The notes under the pieces: generated by a model | The model's input: the letters and a program-made list of their open reading frames with translations, nothing else | Databases searched by the model: none | Told to the model about the DNA's origin: nothing | NCBI GenBank assembly: GCA_944326305.1 | Contig: CALVDL010000004.1 | Span: 62,001 to 126,000 of the forward strand | DNA: 64,000 nt | Direction: 5' to 3' | Origin: an uncultured Bacteroidales bacterium | GTDB taxonomy: Bacteria; Bacteroidota; Bacteroidia; Bacteroidales; UBA932 | Part shown: positions 46,733 to 55,520 of the stretch, in pieces | Layout of the letters: each line of letters opens with the position of its first letter | How positions within the stretch are numbered: the first letter of the stretch is position 1 | Program-made: the position numbers and the translations under genes

Positions 46733-48907
46733 TTAAAAGAACAACAGTTCACGGTACTTCGGCAAAGGCCACATCTCGTCGTCAACCACCATCTCCAGAT
46801 GGTCGGCACTATATCTAACCTTATCCATAAGGTCCTTGACCTCATGGGAGTAGACCTTCGCCCTTTCGGCTATGTCCTCTATCCGGTTGGCCTTCTTGCG
46901 GGCTTCCACAAGGGCCTCTACATCACGTGAGATGGCATTGGTCAGGCAGGAGATGTTCTTGAGAGTGGCGAACTCGGAAGAGCAGAGGCTCTTGTACTCC
47001 TCTCCGAAAATCTCCTTGACACCGCGGACATTCTCGATGAGGATGTTCTGGTACCTCACCGCAGCCGGAAGCACGTGGTTAAGGCAGATGTCACCTATGA
47101 CACGGGCCTCGATCTGGAGCTTCTTCACGTATGTCTCGTTAAGCACCTCGAATCGTGCCTCCACCTCGTTAGGGGCGAGGATCCCGAGCTCGGAAAAGAG
47201 GTCAATGGTCTTTTTCTCATGATATACCTCGTATGCCTCCGGGACATTCCTTACGGCACGGAGTCCGCGGCGCCCGGCCTCCTCCTCCCATTCCTTGCTG
47301 TATCCGTTCCCCTCGAACATGATGTCCTTGGATTCGTGGATGAATTTGCGCACGGTGTTCATCACGGCGGTAGACACGTCCTCTCCTTTGGCGGTCAGAG
47401 CATCTACCTCCTTCCTGAACTGCCTGAGGCTCTGGGCCACGATGGCGTTCAGTATGTAAGTAGCTGAAGCTACGTTCATTGATGAACCGAGGGCACGGAA
47501 CTCGAACCTGTTGCCGGTGAATGCGAACGGGGATGTCCTGTTGCGGTCCGTATTGTCCGGGAATATTTCAGGGATTGAGTTGACTATCTTTATAGACTCC
47601 AGTCCGGCTTCGGATTCAGGCATGGTCTCCATATTCTCTATTGCCTTGAAGATGCCGTACAGTGTAGAGCCGGAGAATATCGACATCACTGCAGGAGGGG
47701 CCTCATGGCCGCCGAGACGGTATGAATTGCTCAGGGACGCCACACTGGTCATCAGGAGGAAGTGGTGCTCATAGACGGCATGCACGACTGCCGCATAGAA
47801 AGAAAGGAACTGGAGGTTCTTGTTCGGGGTCTTGCCCGGTGAAAGGAGGTTCACCCCGGTATCGGTCACCATGGACCAGTTGCAGTGCTTGCCGGAGCCG
47901 TTCACCCCGTCGAAAGGCTTCTCGTGGAAGATGACTTTCAGGTGGTGCTTCTCCGCCACTTTCTGCATGATGATCATCAGCATCATGTTCTGGTCGATGG
48001 CCTTGGTGGCGCTGCAGAATACGGGGGCACATTCGAACTGGTTGGGAGCCACCTCGTTGTGCCTTGTCTGAAGAAGGATGCCGAGCTTGTACGCCTCGGT
48101 CTCGAAGTCCTTCATGAAAGCGCTGACCCTTGAAGGGATGGCACCGAAATAATGGTCCTCAAGCTGCTGGTCCTTGGCCGAAGTGTGGCCGATGACGGTG
48201 CGGTTGCACAGGACGAGGTCAGGCCTTGCGTTGTAGAGAGACTCGTCCACAAGGAAATACTCCTGCTCGAGCCCGAGATTGACCTCCACGCTCTTTACAG
48301 ACTCGTCGAAAAGGTTCGCCACGGAGGTGGCGGCATCGCTGAGCGCCTGCAGCGATTTCAGATTAGGCACCTTCGTATCCAGCGCCTCTCCGGTATATGA
48401 AACGAAAACCGACGGAATGCACAGAGTCCCGTCGAGCAGAAAAACAGGGGATGACGGATCCCAGGCTGAATAGCCACGTGCCTCGAAAGTGTTCCTCAGT
48501 CCTCCGTTAGGAAAACTGGATGCATCCGGCTCCTGCTGGACAAGCGCGCTTCCGTTGAATTTTTCAAATGGTTTTCCGTCTTTTACCGCAATGAAAGCCT
48601 CATGCTTTTCGGCGGTAGCATCAGTAAGCGGCTGGAAAAGGTGCGTGTAATGCGTCGCACCGTTCTCTATCGCCCAGGCCTTCATGCCGGAAGCGATCTC
48701 GTTTGCGACTTCCCTGTCGATTTTGCCGCCGAACTTAACTGCAGACAGAACAGCCTCATAAGCCTGCTGGGACATGTACCCTCTCATCTTGTCGAGGTCA
48801 AACACATTCCGGCCGAAATAATGTGAAACCGGCCCGTCTTCAACATAAAAACGCTCCGTCTTGTGCGAAGCAGCTTCATTCAAAGCTCGTTGTCTAAATG
48901 CAGCCAT
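46733..48907 (-). CDS. glnN: Glutamine synthetase, type III
   Basis: A 724-residue GSIII, which makes glutamine from glutamate, ammonia and ATP. The type is typical of Bacteroidota and far longer than GSI (about 470). The N-terminal GSIII domain includes ERFYVEDGPVSHYFGRNVFD. The catalytic core shows NLGLEQEYFLVD with metal-binding Glu residues, the RHNEVAPNQFE segment and the ammonium/ATP region VNGSGKHCNWSM. The C-terminal extension ends with YSADHLEMVVDDEMWPLPKY, the family's closing block. It is probably the main ammonia-assimilating enzyme. It is divergent from an aminotransferase gene, and both have TAnnTTTG boxes in the spacer. Confidence 0.96.
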   Translation of the reverse strand: MAAFRQRALNEAASHKTERFYVEDGPVSHYFGRNVFDLDKMRGYMSQQAYEAVLSAVKFGGKIDREVANEIASGMKAWAIENGATHYTHLFQPLTDATAEKHEAFIAVKDGKPFEKFNGSALVQQEPDASSFPNGGLRNTFEARGYSAWDPSSPVFLLDGTLCIPSVFVSYTGEALDTKVPNLKSLQALSDAATSVANLFDESVKSVEVNLGLEQEYFLVDESLYNARPDLVLCNRTVIGHTSAKDQQLEDHYFGAIPSRVSAFMKDFETEAYKLGILLQTRHNEVAPNQFECAPVFCSATKAIDQNMMLMIIMQKVAEKHHLKVIFHEKPFDGVNGSGKHCNWSMVTDTGVNLLSPGKTPNKNLQFLSFYAAVVHAVYEHHFLLMTSVASLSNSYRLGGHEAPPAVMSIFSGSTLYGIFKAIENMETMPESEAGLESIKIVNSIPEIFPDNTDRNRTSPFAFTGNRFEFRALGSSMNVASATYILNAIVAQSLRQFRKEVDALTAKGEDVSTAVMNTVRKFIHESKDIMFEGNGYSKEWEEEAGRRGLRAVRNVPEAYEVYHEKKTIDLFSELGILAPNEVEARFEVLNETYVKKLQIEARVIGDICLNHVLPAAVRYQNILIENVRGVKEIFGEEYKSLCSSEFATLKNISCLTNAISRDVEALVEARKKANRIEDIAERAKVYSHEVKDLMDKVRYSADHLEMVVDDEMWPLPKYRELLFF

Positions 48908-48940
48908 AAAACAAAAGAAATTAATTTATAAGAACGACCG

Positions 48941-48968
48941 CAAAGGTAAGTAAAAAATGTTAACTTTG
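48941..48968. promoter_or_regulatory. Divergent -7 boxes for glnN and the aminotransferase
   Basis: On the minus strand TACCTTTG (48941-48948) points to glnN. On the plus strand TAACTTTG (48961-48968) points to the aminotransferase. Both fit TAnnTTTG, without good -33 TTG boxes. Nitrogen-dependent activators may be needed, which is inference. Confidence 0.4.
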
Positions 48969-49002
48969 TCGGCGTTTAAAAAATTTATAAAAACAATTCG
49001 CC

Positions 49003-50211
49003 ATGGTCAATATTTCCCAGAAAGCCCAGCTCATGCCGGCATCTGCAATCCGGAAGCTGATTCCGCTGTCGGACGCCGCAAAGAAACAAGGAGTCAAAGT
49101 CTACCACCTGAATATGGGGCAGCCGGATTCAAAGATAAATTCACCGGAATGCGCTCTCGACGCTGTAAGGAACTACAAGGGCGTGAACATCCCGTACTCA
49201 AACTCCGCCGGTCTGATCGAGCTCCGGGAAGGACTTGTGAACAAATATTACAAAAAGATAGGCATTAACATAGAGGTGCCTGAGCTCCTGGTGACTGTCG
49301 CAGGCAGCGAGTCTGTGCTCATGTCGCTGGAAATCACCTGCAACGCAGGCGATGAAGTGATAGTCCTCGAGCCTTTCTATACCAATTACAATACTTTCGC
49401 CTTCATGAACGAAATCACCCTGAAGGCAGTCCCTACCGACATCCGTAACGGGTTCCAGCTCCCTCCTGTCGAGGAATTCGAAAAGGCCATCACCGACAGG
49501 ACAAAGGCCATCCTCATCTGCAATCCGGGCAACCCTACGGGCACCCTCTATTCAAAAGAAAGCATGCTCGCCCTCGGCGAAATAGTCAAGAAGCACGACC
49601 TTTTCCTGATATCTGACGAGGTGTACAGGGAATTCTGCTACACGGACGAGCCGCATTTCTCTGCAATGAACATCCCTGGTGCGGAACAGAATGTAATACT
49701 CATCGATTCAGTTTCAAAAAGATACAATATGTGCGGAGCCCGCGTAGGCTGCATCGTCTCCCACAACAAGGACGTCATGACCGCCGCCATGAAATACGCC
49801 CAGGCCCGCCTCTGCCCTCCTGTCCTCGGCCAGATCGCTTCAATCGGGGCCCTCGACACAACGGACGAATATCTTCAGGAGGTAAGGGCCGAATATATCC
49901 GCAGGCGTGACTACATGATCGAGAACCTCAATAAGATTCCAGGGGTGTTCACCCCTATGCCGATGGGTGCATTCTACACTGTAGCCGAACTTCCTGTGGA
50001 TGACACGGAGAAGTTCGCACGCTGGATGCTTGAGGAATTCAGGTACAACGGAGAGACCACAATGGTGACCCCTGCCGCATCCTTCTTCAAGACCCCGGGC
50101 AAAGGGAAAAACTGCGCGAGAATCGCCTATGTCCTGGAAATTCCGGAGCTCGAGAAGGCCATCAAATGCCTTGCGGAAGGTCTCAAGGCCTATCCGGGAA
50201 GGACGAACTGA
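49003..50211 (+). CDS. Class I/II PLP-dependent aminotransferase
   Basis: A 402-residue fold-type I aminotransferase resembling aspartate/alanine aminotransferases. The PLP Schiff-base lysine is Lys239 in DSVSKRYNMCGARVG. The cofactor ring region is CNPGNPTGTLYSKE and the Asp ligand is LISDEVYREF. The carboxylate-binding Arg lies in KNCARIAYVLE near 370. The N-terminus reads LNMGQPDSKINSPECAL, where other aminotransferases read GxPDF. The donor and acceptor amino acids are not determined. It is divergent from glnN, fitting amino-nitrogen metabolism, and is closed by a strong hairpin terminator. Confidence 0.9.
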   Translation: MVNISQKAQLMPASAIRKLIPLSDAAKKQGVKVYHLNMGQPDSKINSPECALDAVRNYKGVNIPYSNSAGLIELREGLVNKYYKKIGINIEVPELLVTVAGSESVLMSLEITCNAGDEVIVLEPFYTNYNTFAFMNEITLKAVPTDIRNGFQLPPVEEFEKAITDRTKAILICNPGNPTGTLYSKESMLALGEIVKKHDLFLISDEVYREFCYTDEPHFSAMNIPGAEQNVILIDSVSKRYNMCGARVGCIVSHNKDVMTAAMKYAQARLCPPVLGQIASIGALDTTDEYLQEVRAEYIRRRDYMIENLNKIPGVFTPMPMGAFYTVAELPVDDTEKFARWMLEEFRYNGETTMVTPAASFFKTPGKGKNCARIAYVLEIPELEKAIKCLAEGLKAYPGRTN

Positions 50212-50225
50212 AACATTCCAATAGT

Positions 50226-50276
50226 ACAAAAAAGAAGGATGGGGTGCACTGCAAAGGCCCCATCCTTCTTTTTTGT
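50226..50276. terminator. Strong terminator hairpin after the aminotransferase gene
   Basis: A perfect 19-bp stem (50226-50244 with 50258-50276) around a 13-base loop. The A-rich left arm and T-rich right arm make it a likely bidirectional intrinsic terminator. It lies 15 bases after the aminotransferase stop. Confidence 0.85.
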
Positions 50277-50286
50277 AAGTCTGATA

Positions 50287-50400
50287 CAGATTTCTCCACT
50301 CGCTTCGCTCGGTCGAAATGACAGGAAAAGCTTTGCTCGGCCAGAATGACAGAAAGCATCGTCCAGCCAGAATGACAGAAAGCTCGGTCGGAATGACAGA
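50287..50400. repeat. Cluster of short dispersed repeats (AATGACAG type)
   Basis: Four tandem degenerate units ending in AATGACAG. The first has a 38-base extended arm (50287-50324) that matches 58077-58114 on the opposite strand at 34 of 38 positions. Such GAGCGAAGCGAGTGGAGAAATC-like elements are common dispersed repeats in this phylum. The units lie between two terminators in a 296-base gene-free stretch. Confidence 0.7.
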
Positions 50401-50435
50401 AGACTTCATTCCCGGAGGCAAATATAGAGCAAAAG

Positions 50436-50479
50436 AAAACCTGCAGACAAGGCCCTGACGGCTCCTGAATGCAGGTTTT
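50436..50479. terminator. Terminator hairpin after the CDF transporter gene
   Basis: AAAACCTGCA (50436-50445) pairs with TGCAGGTTTT (50470-50479). The loop can form an inner stem. T-rich runs flank both sides, so it may stop transcripts in both directions. It lies 30 bases beyond the CDF stop codon. Confidence 0.65.
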
Positions 50480-50507
50480 TCTCTTTTTTTATGTTTTTTA
50501 CGAATCT

Positions 50508-51410
50508 TTATACGCATTCCATATCAGGACACTGCGAACCGGCAAACTCTATCTCGAGAGTTGAATGGCTGATGCCGGCAGAGGAAAGCCTTTGCTTGAG
50601 GCTGCTTTTTATTTCCTCCATACGGGAAGGCTCGGAAATCACTACATGCGCGGTAAGTGCCACCTCCACCGTGCTTATCGCCCAGATATGGACATGGTGC
50701 ACTCCGGCCACGCCCGGCTCCCCGGACATCATTGAAACTATTTCCTCGGGATTGATGTTTTCAGGTACTGCATCAATACTCATCCTCAGGCTCTCAGCCA
50801 GAAGCTTCCAGGAAGAAACCAGAATCACGGCGGCTACCACCAGACCTATCAGCGGGTCCACAGCCGTAAAGCCTGTAACGGAAATGATTATCCCCGAGAT
50901 GACAACCCCGACGGAAACAAGTGTATCGGCTGCCATGTGCAGGAACGCCCCCCTGGTGTTGATGTCATGCTTCTGCTGTTTCATCAGCATGAGGGTGGTG
51001 ATCCCGTTTACCAGTATTCCTGCCGCCGCAGTCCAGGTCATGGCCGCCCCGTCAACAGGCACCGGTTCCCTGAACTTGCGGATACTTTCCAGGATGATGG
51101 CCCCGACAGCTGCAAGGAGGATAACGGCATTGAGCAGGGAGATCAGCACGGACGTCTTGCGGAACCCGTATGTGAATTTGCCGGTAGCATGCGAACGTGA
51201 CAGCCTGAAGGCGAGCATCGCCAGAAGGAGGCTGAAGACATCGCTCAGATTGTGCCCTGCATCGGAAAGGAGCCCTACCGAATCAGACAGGAAGCCTACC
51301 GCAGCCTCCACCGCAACAAATGAAAGATTCAGTACAATGGCTATGATATAAATCCCGTTCAGGGATGTAACCGTATGTACGTGATGATGGTCATGATGAT
51401 TCGTCTCCAT
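50508..51410 (-). CDS. Cation diffusion facilitator (CzcD/ZnT-type) heavy-metal transporter
   Basis: A 300-residue CDF antiporter that exports Zn2+, Co2+ or similar ions for protons. The N-terminus is His-rich (METNHHDHHHVHTV). Six transmembrane helices span about 15-215. The metal site is SDAGHNLSD near 48-56 (TM2), and TM5 shows GAFLHMAADTLVSVGV with the H-x3-D pair. A cytoplasmic C-terminal domain (about 220-300) is of the ferredoxin-like type (PGVAGVHHVHIWAISTVEVAL). Ion choice is inferred. A -7 box TATTTTTG (minus strand, 51481-51488) lies in the 200-base upstream gap, where nothing else stands out. Confidence 0.93.
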   Translation of the reverse strand: METNHHDHHHVHTVTSLNGIYIIAIVLNLSFVAVEAAVGFLSDSVGLLSDAGHNLSDVFSLLLAMLAFRLSRSHATGKFTYGFRKTSVLISLLNAVILLAAVGAIILESIRKFREPVPVDGAAMTWTAAAGILVNGITTLMLMKQQKHDINTRGAFLHMAADTLVSVGVVISGIIISVTGFTAVDPLIGLVVAAVILVSSWKLLAESLRMSIDAVPENINPEEIVSMMSGEPGVAGVHHVHIWAISTVEVALTAHVVISEPSRMEEIKSSLKQRLSSAGISHSTLEIEFAGSQCPDMECV

Positions 51411-51611
51411 TCCGTTCTCCTTTTGTCATTCTTCTGCTTTTCGCGGCCTGTCAGAGGCGCAGCTTCTTCCAGGACCGGGACAAAAATACGCAGGCGGCTT
51501 TACAACCAGGTTGCATTTTTCCTCTCCCCGGGCCTCTGGCGAACCCGGATTTGGATACAGCCTTTTTATATGCACGGGGAAAAGAAGGAGATATCAGTTG
51601 GACACATTATA

Positions 51612-52595
51612 TCATCTTTGTTTACCTCTTATCCAGAGATAAAGCAGTCTCGGAGGCAGTATCCTGACAGCCAGATGATTAAATGGGCCGTCATGGAAGG
51701 CGGAGGCCAGCTCGCGGGCGAATGAAAGCCGTTTCCGGCACTGTGAAAATGTATGGTCTGCCGTGTAGCGGCCCAGTGCCACCTTGTACCAATAGACTAT
51801 CATCGGAAGCCTTACCCGCCTTGTCTCCCACAATCCGACACGGCATCCGCGCCCTTCAGCTGCGACCATGGAACATATTCCGTCCACCACCTTCTCGAAA
51901 GCGTCTATGCTGAAATCATACTTCTCATAGAACCCGTCAGGTAAAAAATAGTCATAGGCACACTCCGGCGTGCACACCACTTTCTGTACCGCGGAAAGGT
52001 ACCCGAGCACGAAGTATTCATCCTCGAATATCTTCATGGACTCGTCGAAGCGCAGCTGTGCCGTCTCTATTTCCGAGCGTACGAACAGCTTGTTCCATAC
52101 GAACTGCAGAAGCCTGGCCCTGAAAAGCGTCTCCAGTATCTGCACCATGTCATCCGAGCTGAAGGGTTCCCCTGTCGTCATTTTCTCCGTTGCCTGGCCC
52201 TGCCTGTGGATACTGTATCCGCAGACTGTAAGGCCGGTCCCTGCCGAAGCACTGTACAGCGACATCAGCCAGTCTTTACCGGGCATGTCATCGCTGTCGC
52301 AGAAGGCGACATATTTTCCGCGGGCATTCTCCAGGCCGAAGTTCCTCGCCGAGGATACCCCTCCGTTGTCCTTGCTGAATACCCTGATACGGCTGTCCCT
52401 GCCGACATAAGACCGGCAGATTCCGGCGGAACCGTCAGTGCTGCCGTCATCCACTATCACGAGCTCGAAATCGCAGAAAGACTGTTCAAGTATGCCGGAA
52501 ATGCATCTGTCAAGTGTTGCCGAGGCATTGTATACCGGCAGGATTACCGAAATGCTCGGCTGTGTAGAAGAGTTAAAATCAGAGGATGATGTCAT
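51612..52595 (-). CDS. Family 2 glycosyltransferase
   Basis: I start at ATG 52595 (327 residues); the longer frame would run into rnhA. It is a GT-A fold inverting transferase moving a sugar from a nucleotide sugar. Blocks: PSISVILPVYNASATLDRC near 12-30, LVIVDDGSTDGS near 44-55, GGVSSARNFGLENARG near 79-94 and the metal-binding DxD motif in AFCDSDDMPGKDWL near 98-111. The C-terminal part is charged and ends LLYLWIRGKQR. Likely acceptors are LPS or cell-surface glycans, but no sugar-cluster genes sit nearby. It is the last gene of the pdxA-rnhA-glycosyltransferase run. Confidence 0.88.
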   Translation of the reverse strand: MTSSSDFNSSTQPSISVILPVYNASATLDRCISGILEQSFCDFELVIVDDGSTDGSAGICRSYVGRDSRIRVFSKDNGGVSSARNFGLENARGKYVAFCDSDDMPGKDWLMSLYSASAGTGLTVCGYSIHRQGQATEKMTTGEPFSSDDMVQILETLFRARLLQFVWNKLFVRSEIETAQLRFDESMKIFEDEYFVLGYLSAVQKVVCTPECAYDYFLPDGFYEKYDFSIDAFEKVVDGICSMVAAEGRGCRVGLWETRRVRLPMIVYWYKVALGRYTADHTFSQCRKRLSFARELASAFHDGPFNHLAVRILPPRLLYLWIRGKQR

Positions 52596-52605
52596 ATATG
52601 TTTTT

Positions 52606-53091
52606 TTACAGGTTCTCCTGTTCAATATATCCGTAGTCTTCAGGGAGCGCCACCCCTTTTGCGGCATTCCCCGCTCCTGCAGCCACTGCCAGCGCATCGC
52701 ACCTCTCGTTTTCCGGATGGCCCGCATGGCCCTTTATCCAGTGGAGCGACACCCTGTGCGAACGGTACAGGGGCAGGAACCTCTGCCACAGGTCAGGGTT
52801 CTTGGCTTTGGCAAACCCCTTTTTTTCCCAATTGAAAAGCCAGCCTTTGTTGACAGCGTTCACCACATATGAAGAGTCGCTGACAACATGCACCTCGGCA
52901 TTTTCCCACCTGATGGCCTCAAGGCCCTTGATCACGGCGAGCAGCTCCATCCTGTTGTTGGTAGTACGGGCGAATCCGCCAGAAAGCTCCATCTCCCGGC
53001 CTCCGCATTTCAGCACGGCCCCATAGCCTCCAGGTCCCGGATTCCCGCTTGAAGCGCCGTCCGTATACAGGTATATAGGCGGTTTTTCCAT
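52606..53091 (-). CDS. rnhA: Ribonuclease HI
   Basis: A 161-residue RNase HI, which cuts the RNA strand of RNA-DNA hybrids. The four acidic catalytic residues are visible: Asp11 in YTDGASSGNPG, Glu49 in NRMELLAV, Asp72 in VVSDSSYVVNAV and Asp132 in ERCDALA. The active-site loop His is present in WIKGHAGHPENE. The basic handle region is present but lightly reduced. The gene lies 18 bases downstream of pdxA, probably in one transcript. Confidence 0.96.
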   Translation of the reverse strand: MEKPPIYLYTDGASSGNPGPGGYGAVLKCGGREMELSGGFARTTNNRMELLAVIKGLEAIRWENAEVHVVSDSSYVVNAVNKGWLFNWEKKGFAKAKNPDLWQRFLPLYRSHRVSLHWIKGHAGHPENERCDALAVAAGAGNAAKGVALPEDYGYIEQENL

Positions 53092-53109
53092 TTCTGCCGA
53101 GATTGTCTG

Positions 53110-54195
53110 TTACTCGATTACACTGCCGTTCCTGCCCGGCCTGACCTCTGAAGACGGAGTCTGGGTCTTCATCCTGCCAGCCTGGAGCTCATCGAATTCG
53201 GCCCTGCGGGTACAGATATCCACGGCGGCATAGATTGATGAAATCATGGAACGGGGGTCGGCCATGTCCCTTCCGGCCATTTCATAGGCCGTACCGTGGT
53301 CCGGAGAGGTCCGGACTATAGGGAGGCCGGCGGTGTAGTTCACACCGAACTCGAATGCGAGTGCCTTGAACGGGGTAAGCCCCTGGTCATGGTACATTGC
53401 CAGCACCGCATCGAATTTCCTGTAGTTGCCCAGTCCGAAAAACCCGTCAGGAGAATACGGACCAAAGGCCATTATCCCTTCTTCATTGGCCGCCTGGACC
53501 GCAGGAAGAATTATGGACTGTTCCTCGTCGCCGAGCAGTCCGCCGTCGCCGCAATGCGGGTTCAGCCCGAGTACGGCAATCTTCGGGGAGTAAATCCCGA
53601 AATCCCTTTCGAGAGAGGCTTTCATCAGCCTTAATTTCGTAAGGATCAGTTCCTTTGATATTTTTCCGGGAACATCTTTCAACGGTATATGTCCTGTCAC
53701 GACCCCGACTTTCAGCTGGTCGCATACCATTATCATCAGGACGTCACTGACACCGAATTCCTGCTGCAGGTATTCCGTGTGTCCTGTATATCCAAAGCCC
53801 TCATTGACCATCGCCCTTTTATTTATAGGAGCAGTCACCAGCGCGTCAATATTCCCCTCCTTAAGGTCGACGACGGCACGCTCAAGGGCTGTCATTGCTG
53901 ATTTGGCGGACTCCGGAGTAGGCTGGCCCGGCTCGACGAAGACATTGTCCGGCAGGCAGTTTATGATATTGACCCTTTTCTGGTGGGCGTCCCTGGCCGA
54001 TGAGATTACATTGGTATTTATCTGTTCAAGATAATGGATCTGTTTCCTGTAAAATCCGAATATCTTTGATGAGCCATATATTACGGGAGTACATATATCA
54101 AGCATGCGCTCATCTGCCAATGCTTTGATTATCACTTCATAACCGATTCCGTTCCCATCGCCCTGGGTAATGCCTACTGTAAGTTTCCTAGCCAT
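53110..54195 (-). CDS. pdxA: 4-hydroxythreonine-4-phosphate dehydrogenase
   Basis: A 361-residue PdxA of the deoxyxylulose-phosphate-dependent vitamin B6 pathway; it oxidises 4-phosphohydroxythreonine. Family blocks: VGITQGDGNGIGYEVI at the N-terminus (the usual GDPAGIG reads GDGNGIG), the metal-site His in GYTGHTEYLQ, LGLNPHCGDGGLLGDEE and the C-terminal MYHDQGLTPFKALAF with RTSPDHGTAYE. It leads a minus-strand operon with rnhA and a glycosyltransferase. It has a two-box promoter and a hairpin at the very 5' end of the predicted mRNA. Confidence 0.95.
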   Translation of the reverse strand: MARKLTVGITQGDGNGIGYEVIIKALADERMLDICTPVIYGSSKIFGFYRKQIHYLEQINTNVISSARDAHQKRVNIINCLPDNVFVEPGQPTPESAKSAMTALERAVVDLKEGNIDALVTAPINKRAMVNEGFGYTGHTEYLQQEFGVSDVLMIMVCDQLKVGVVTGHIPLKDVPGKISKELILTKLRLMKASLERDFGIYSPKIAVLGLNPHCGDGGLLGDEEQSIILPAVQAANEEGIMAFGPYSPDGFFGLGNYRKFDAVLAMYHDQGLTPFKALAFEFGVNYTAGLPIVRTSPDHGTAYEMAGRDMADPRSMISSIYAAVDICTRRAEFDELQAGRMKTQTPSSEVRPGRNGSVIE

Positions 54196-54222
54196 ATTTC
54201 TTCATCATTTATAACAATCTCA

Positions 54223-54252
54223 TGGTCCGGTCTCCATACTGGGACCGAACCA
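54223..54252 (-). promoter_or_regulatory. Hairpin at the 5' end of the pdxA mRNA
   Basis: As RNA, UGGUUCGGUC pairs with GACCGGACCA (ten pairs counting one G-U) around a ten-base loop. It starts within a few bases of the predicted transcription start. It could protect the mRNA end or regulate it. Confidence 0.45.
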
Positions 54253-54257
54253 ACTTA

Positions 54258-54288
54258 CAAAAGTACTAAAGTGTTTCGAATTTTTCAA
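54258..54288 (-). promoter_or_regulatory. Bacteroidota-type promoter of the pdxA operon
   Basis: On the minus strand the -7 box is TACTTTTG (54258-54265) and the -33 box is TTG (54286-54288), with a 20-base spacer. The leader to pdxA is about 60 bases. Confidence 0.55.
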
Positions 54289-54320
54289 TATGAGGGCTGC
54301 CCCAGGCTGTGCGCAGGCCG

Positions 54321-55469
54321 TCATTTTTTTCCGAGGAATTTCGACGTGAGCCACTTGCGGAGCGGGATGTCATAGAACCGCAGGCAGATGTAGGCAAGGG
54401 CTATGCAGACCAGGATTACCGCTGTCGCCACAGGCCACGCCTGCGAAAAAGGAATGTTCTCTTCCCCTCGCCACAGCCACCAGTAGAAAAGGTACATTAC
54501 AGGATAGTGCACTATATACAGCGGGTAGGAAATATCGCCGAGGAACTTGCATATCCTTGATGTCAATCGGTCGGAGGTCTTTCCGGATGCCCCGAGATAG
54601 ACGAGTGCCGGGAATATGACTATGACGCACACCGATTCGTAAAGGCCGTTCATCCAGAGGTGTTCCTCCCCGCCGATATGCGGGATGCAGAAAAGCACGG
54701 CAAGCACGGCACTGCAGATCCAGAATGCCCCCTTTACCTTCACCGGACGGAATATCCTTGACATGAGCAGTCCCATAGAGAAGGAGAACATCAGGCGGAG
54801 GAATCCTCCCGGAAAGTTGTAGTCAATCAACGACCATCCGACACCCAGGTGGCCGAAACCAGAGAGGTTGCATATCGCAAACGAAGCGAGCCCGGCTCCG
54901 GCAAGCGCCACCAGGACGGCAAGTGCGGCAGTCGGCAGTTTCCGTATTATCAGCGCGTAAAGTATGTTGCCGATATACTCGAAAAACAGGGACCAGCTCG
55001 GGCCGTTCAGGGGGAACATCTCGTTGTTGCCGCGGACATCGGCTCCCGACCCCGGAAGGACGGGTATAAGGAACATGCTGAGAAGCAGGGCGATGAGCAC
55101 GAAAGTGAAGGACACGTGCGTCCCGTCCCAGCGAACACAGCCCTGGATGCAGTATGAAACGGCGCCCAGCACCGCACCCATTATCACCATCGGATGGAGC
55201 CTTATGAGCCTGCGCTTGAAGAATCCCTTGAGTGTAAGTGTGGTTTTCCACCTGTCATCGTATGCATACCCTATCACAAAACCCGAAAGGATGAAGAAGA
55301 AGTCCACGGCCATGTAGCCATGGTTGAAATGCTGGTCGATGGGGCTTGTGGCGAATCCTTCGAAAATATGGTAGCATATCACCAGGAGGGCAGCCACTCC
55401 CCTGAGGCCGTCCAGGAGGTCATAATGGGGTTTTGTATCCGAGAATGCCGCGGAAGAGATGTTTTGCAT
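54321..55469 (-). CDS. Acyltransferase family 3 membrane protein (OafA/YrhL-like)
   Basis: A 382-residue polytopic membrane acyltransferase with about ten transmembrane helices. Such enzymes add O-acetyl or other acyl groups to surface polysaccharides, LPS or peptidoglycan. The family's N-terminal block is LLDGLRGVAALLVICYHIF, with the conserved His of helix 1 near residue 37. FFILSGFVIGYAYDD and the HPMVIMGA segment follow. The acceptor is unknown and no glycan locus adjoins. A -7 box TACCTTTG lies at 55506-55513 on the minus strand. The Crp/Fnr-type gene lies 51 bases upstream on the same strand. Confidence 0.9.
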   Translation of the reverse strand: MQNISSAAFSDTKPHYDLLDGLRGVAALLVICYHIFEGFATSPIDQHFNHGYMAVDFFFILSGFVIGYAYDDRWKTTLTLKGFFKRRLIRLHPMVIMGAVLGAVSYCIQGCVRWDGTHVSFTFVLIALLLSMFLIPVLPGSGADVRGNNEMFPLNGPSWSLFFEYIGNILYALIIRKLPTAALAVLVALAGAGLASFAICNLSGFGHLGVGWSLIDYNFPGGFLRLMFSFSMGLLMSRIFRPVKVKGAFWICSAVLAVLFCIPHIGGEEHLWMNGLYESVCVIVIFPALVYLGASGKTSDRLTSRICKFLGDISYPLYIVHYPVMYLFYWWLWRGEENIPFSQAWPVATAVILVCIALAYICLRFYDIPLRKWLTSKFLGKK

Positions 55470-55520
55470 CGCCGTTTTAATTTGTGTAATCTTTTAGAAA
55501 CTCGGCAAAGGTACTAAAGA

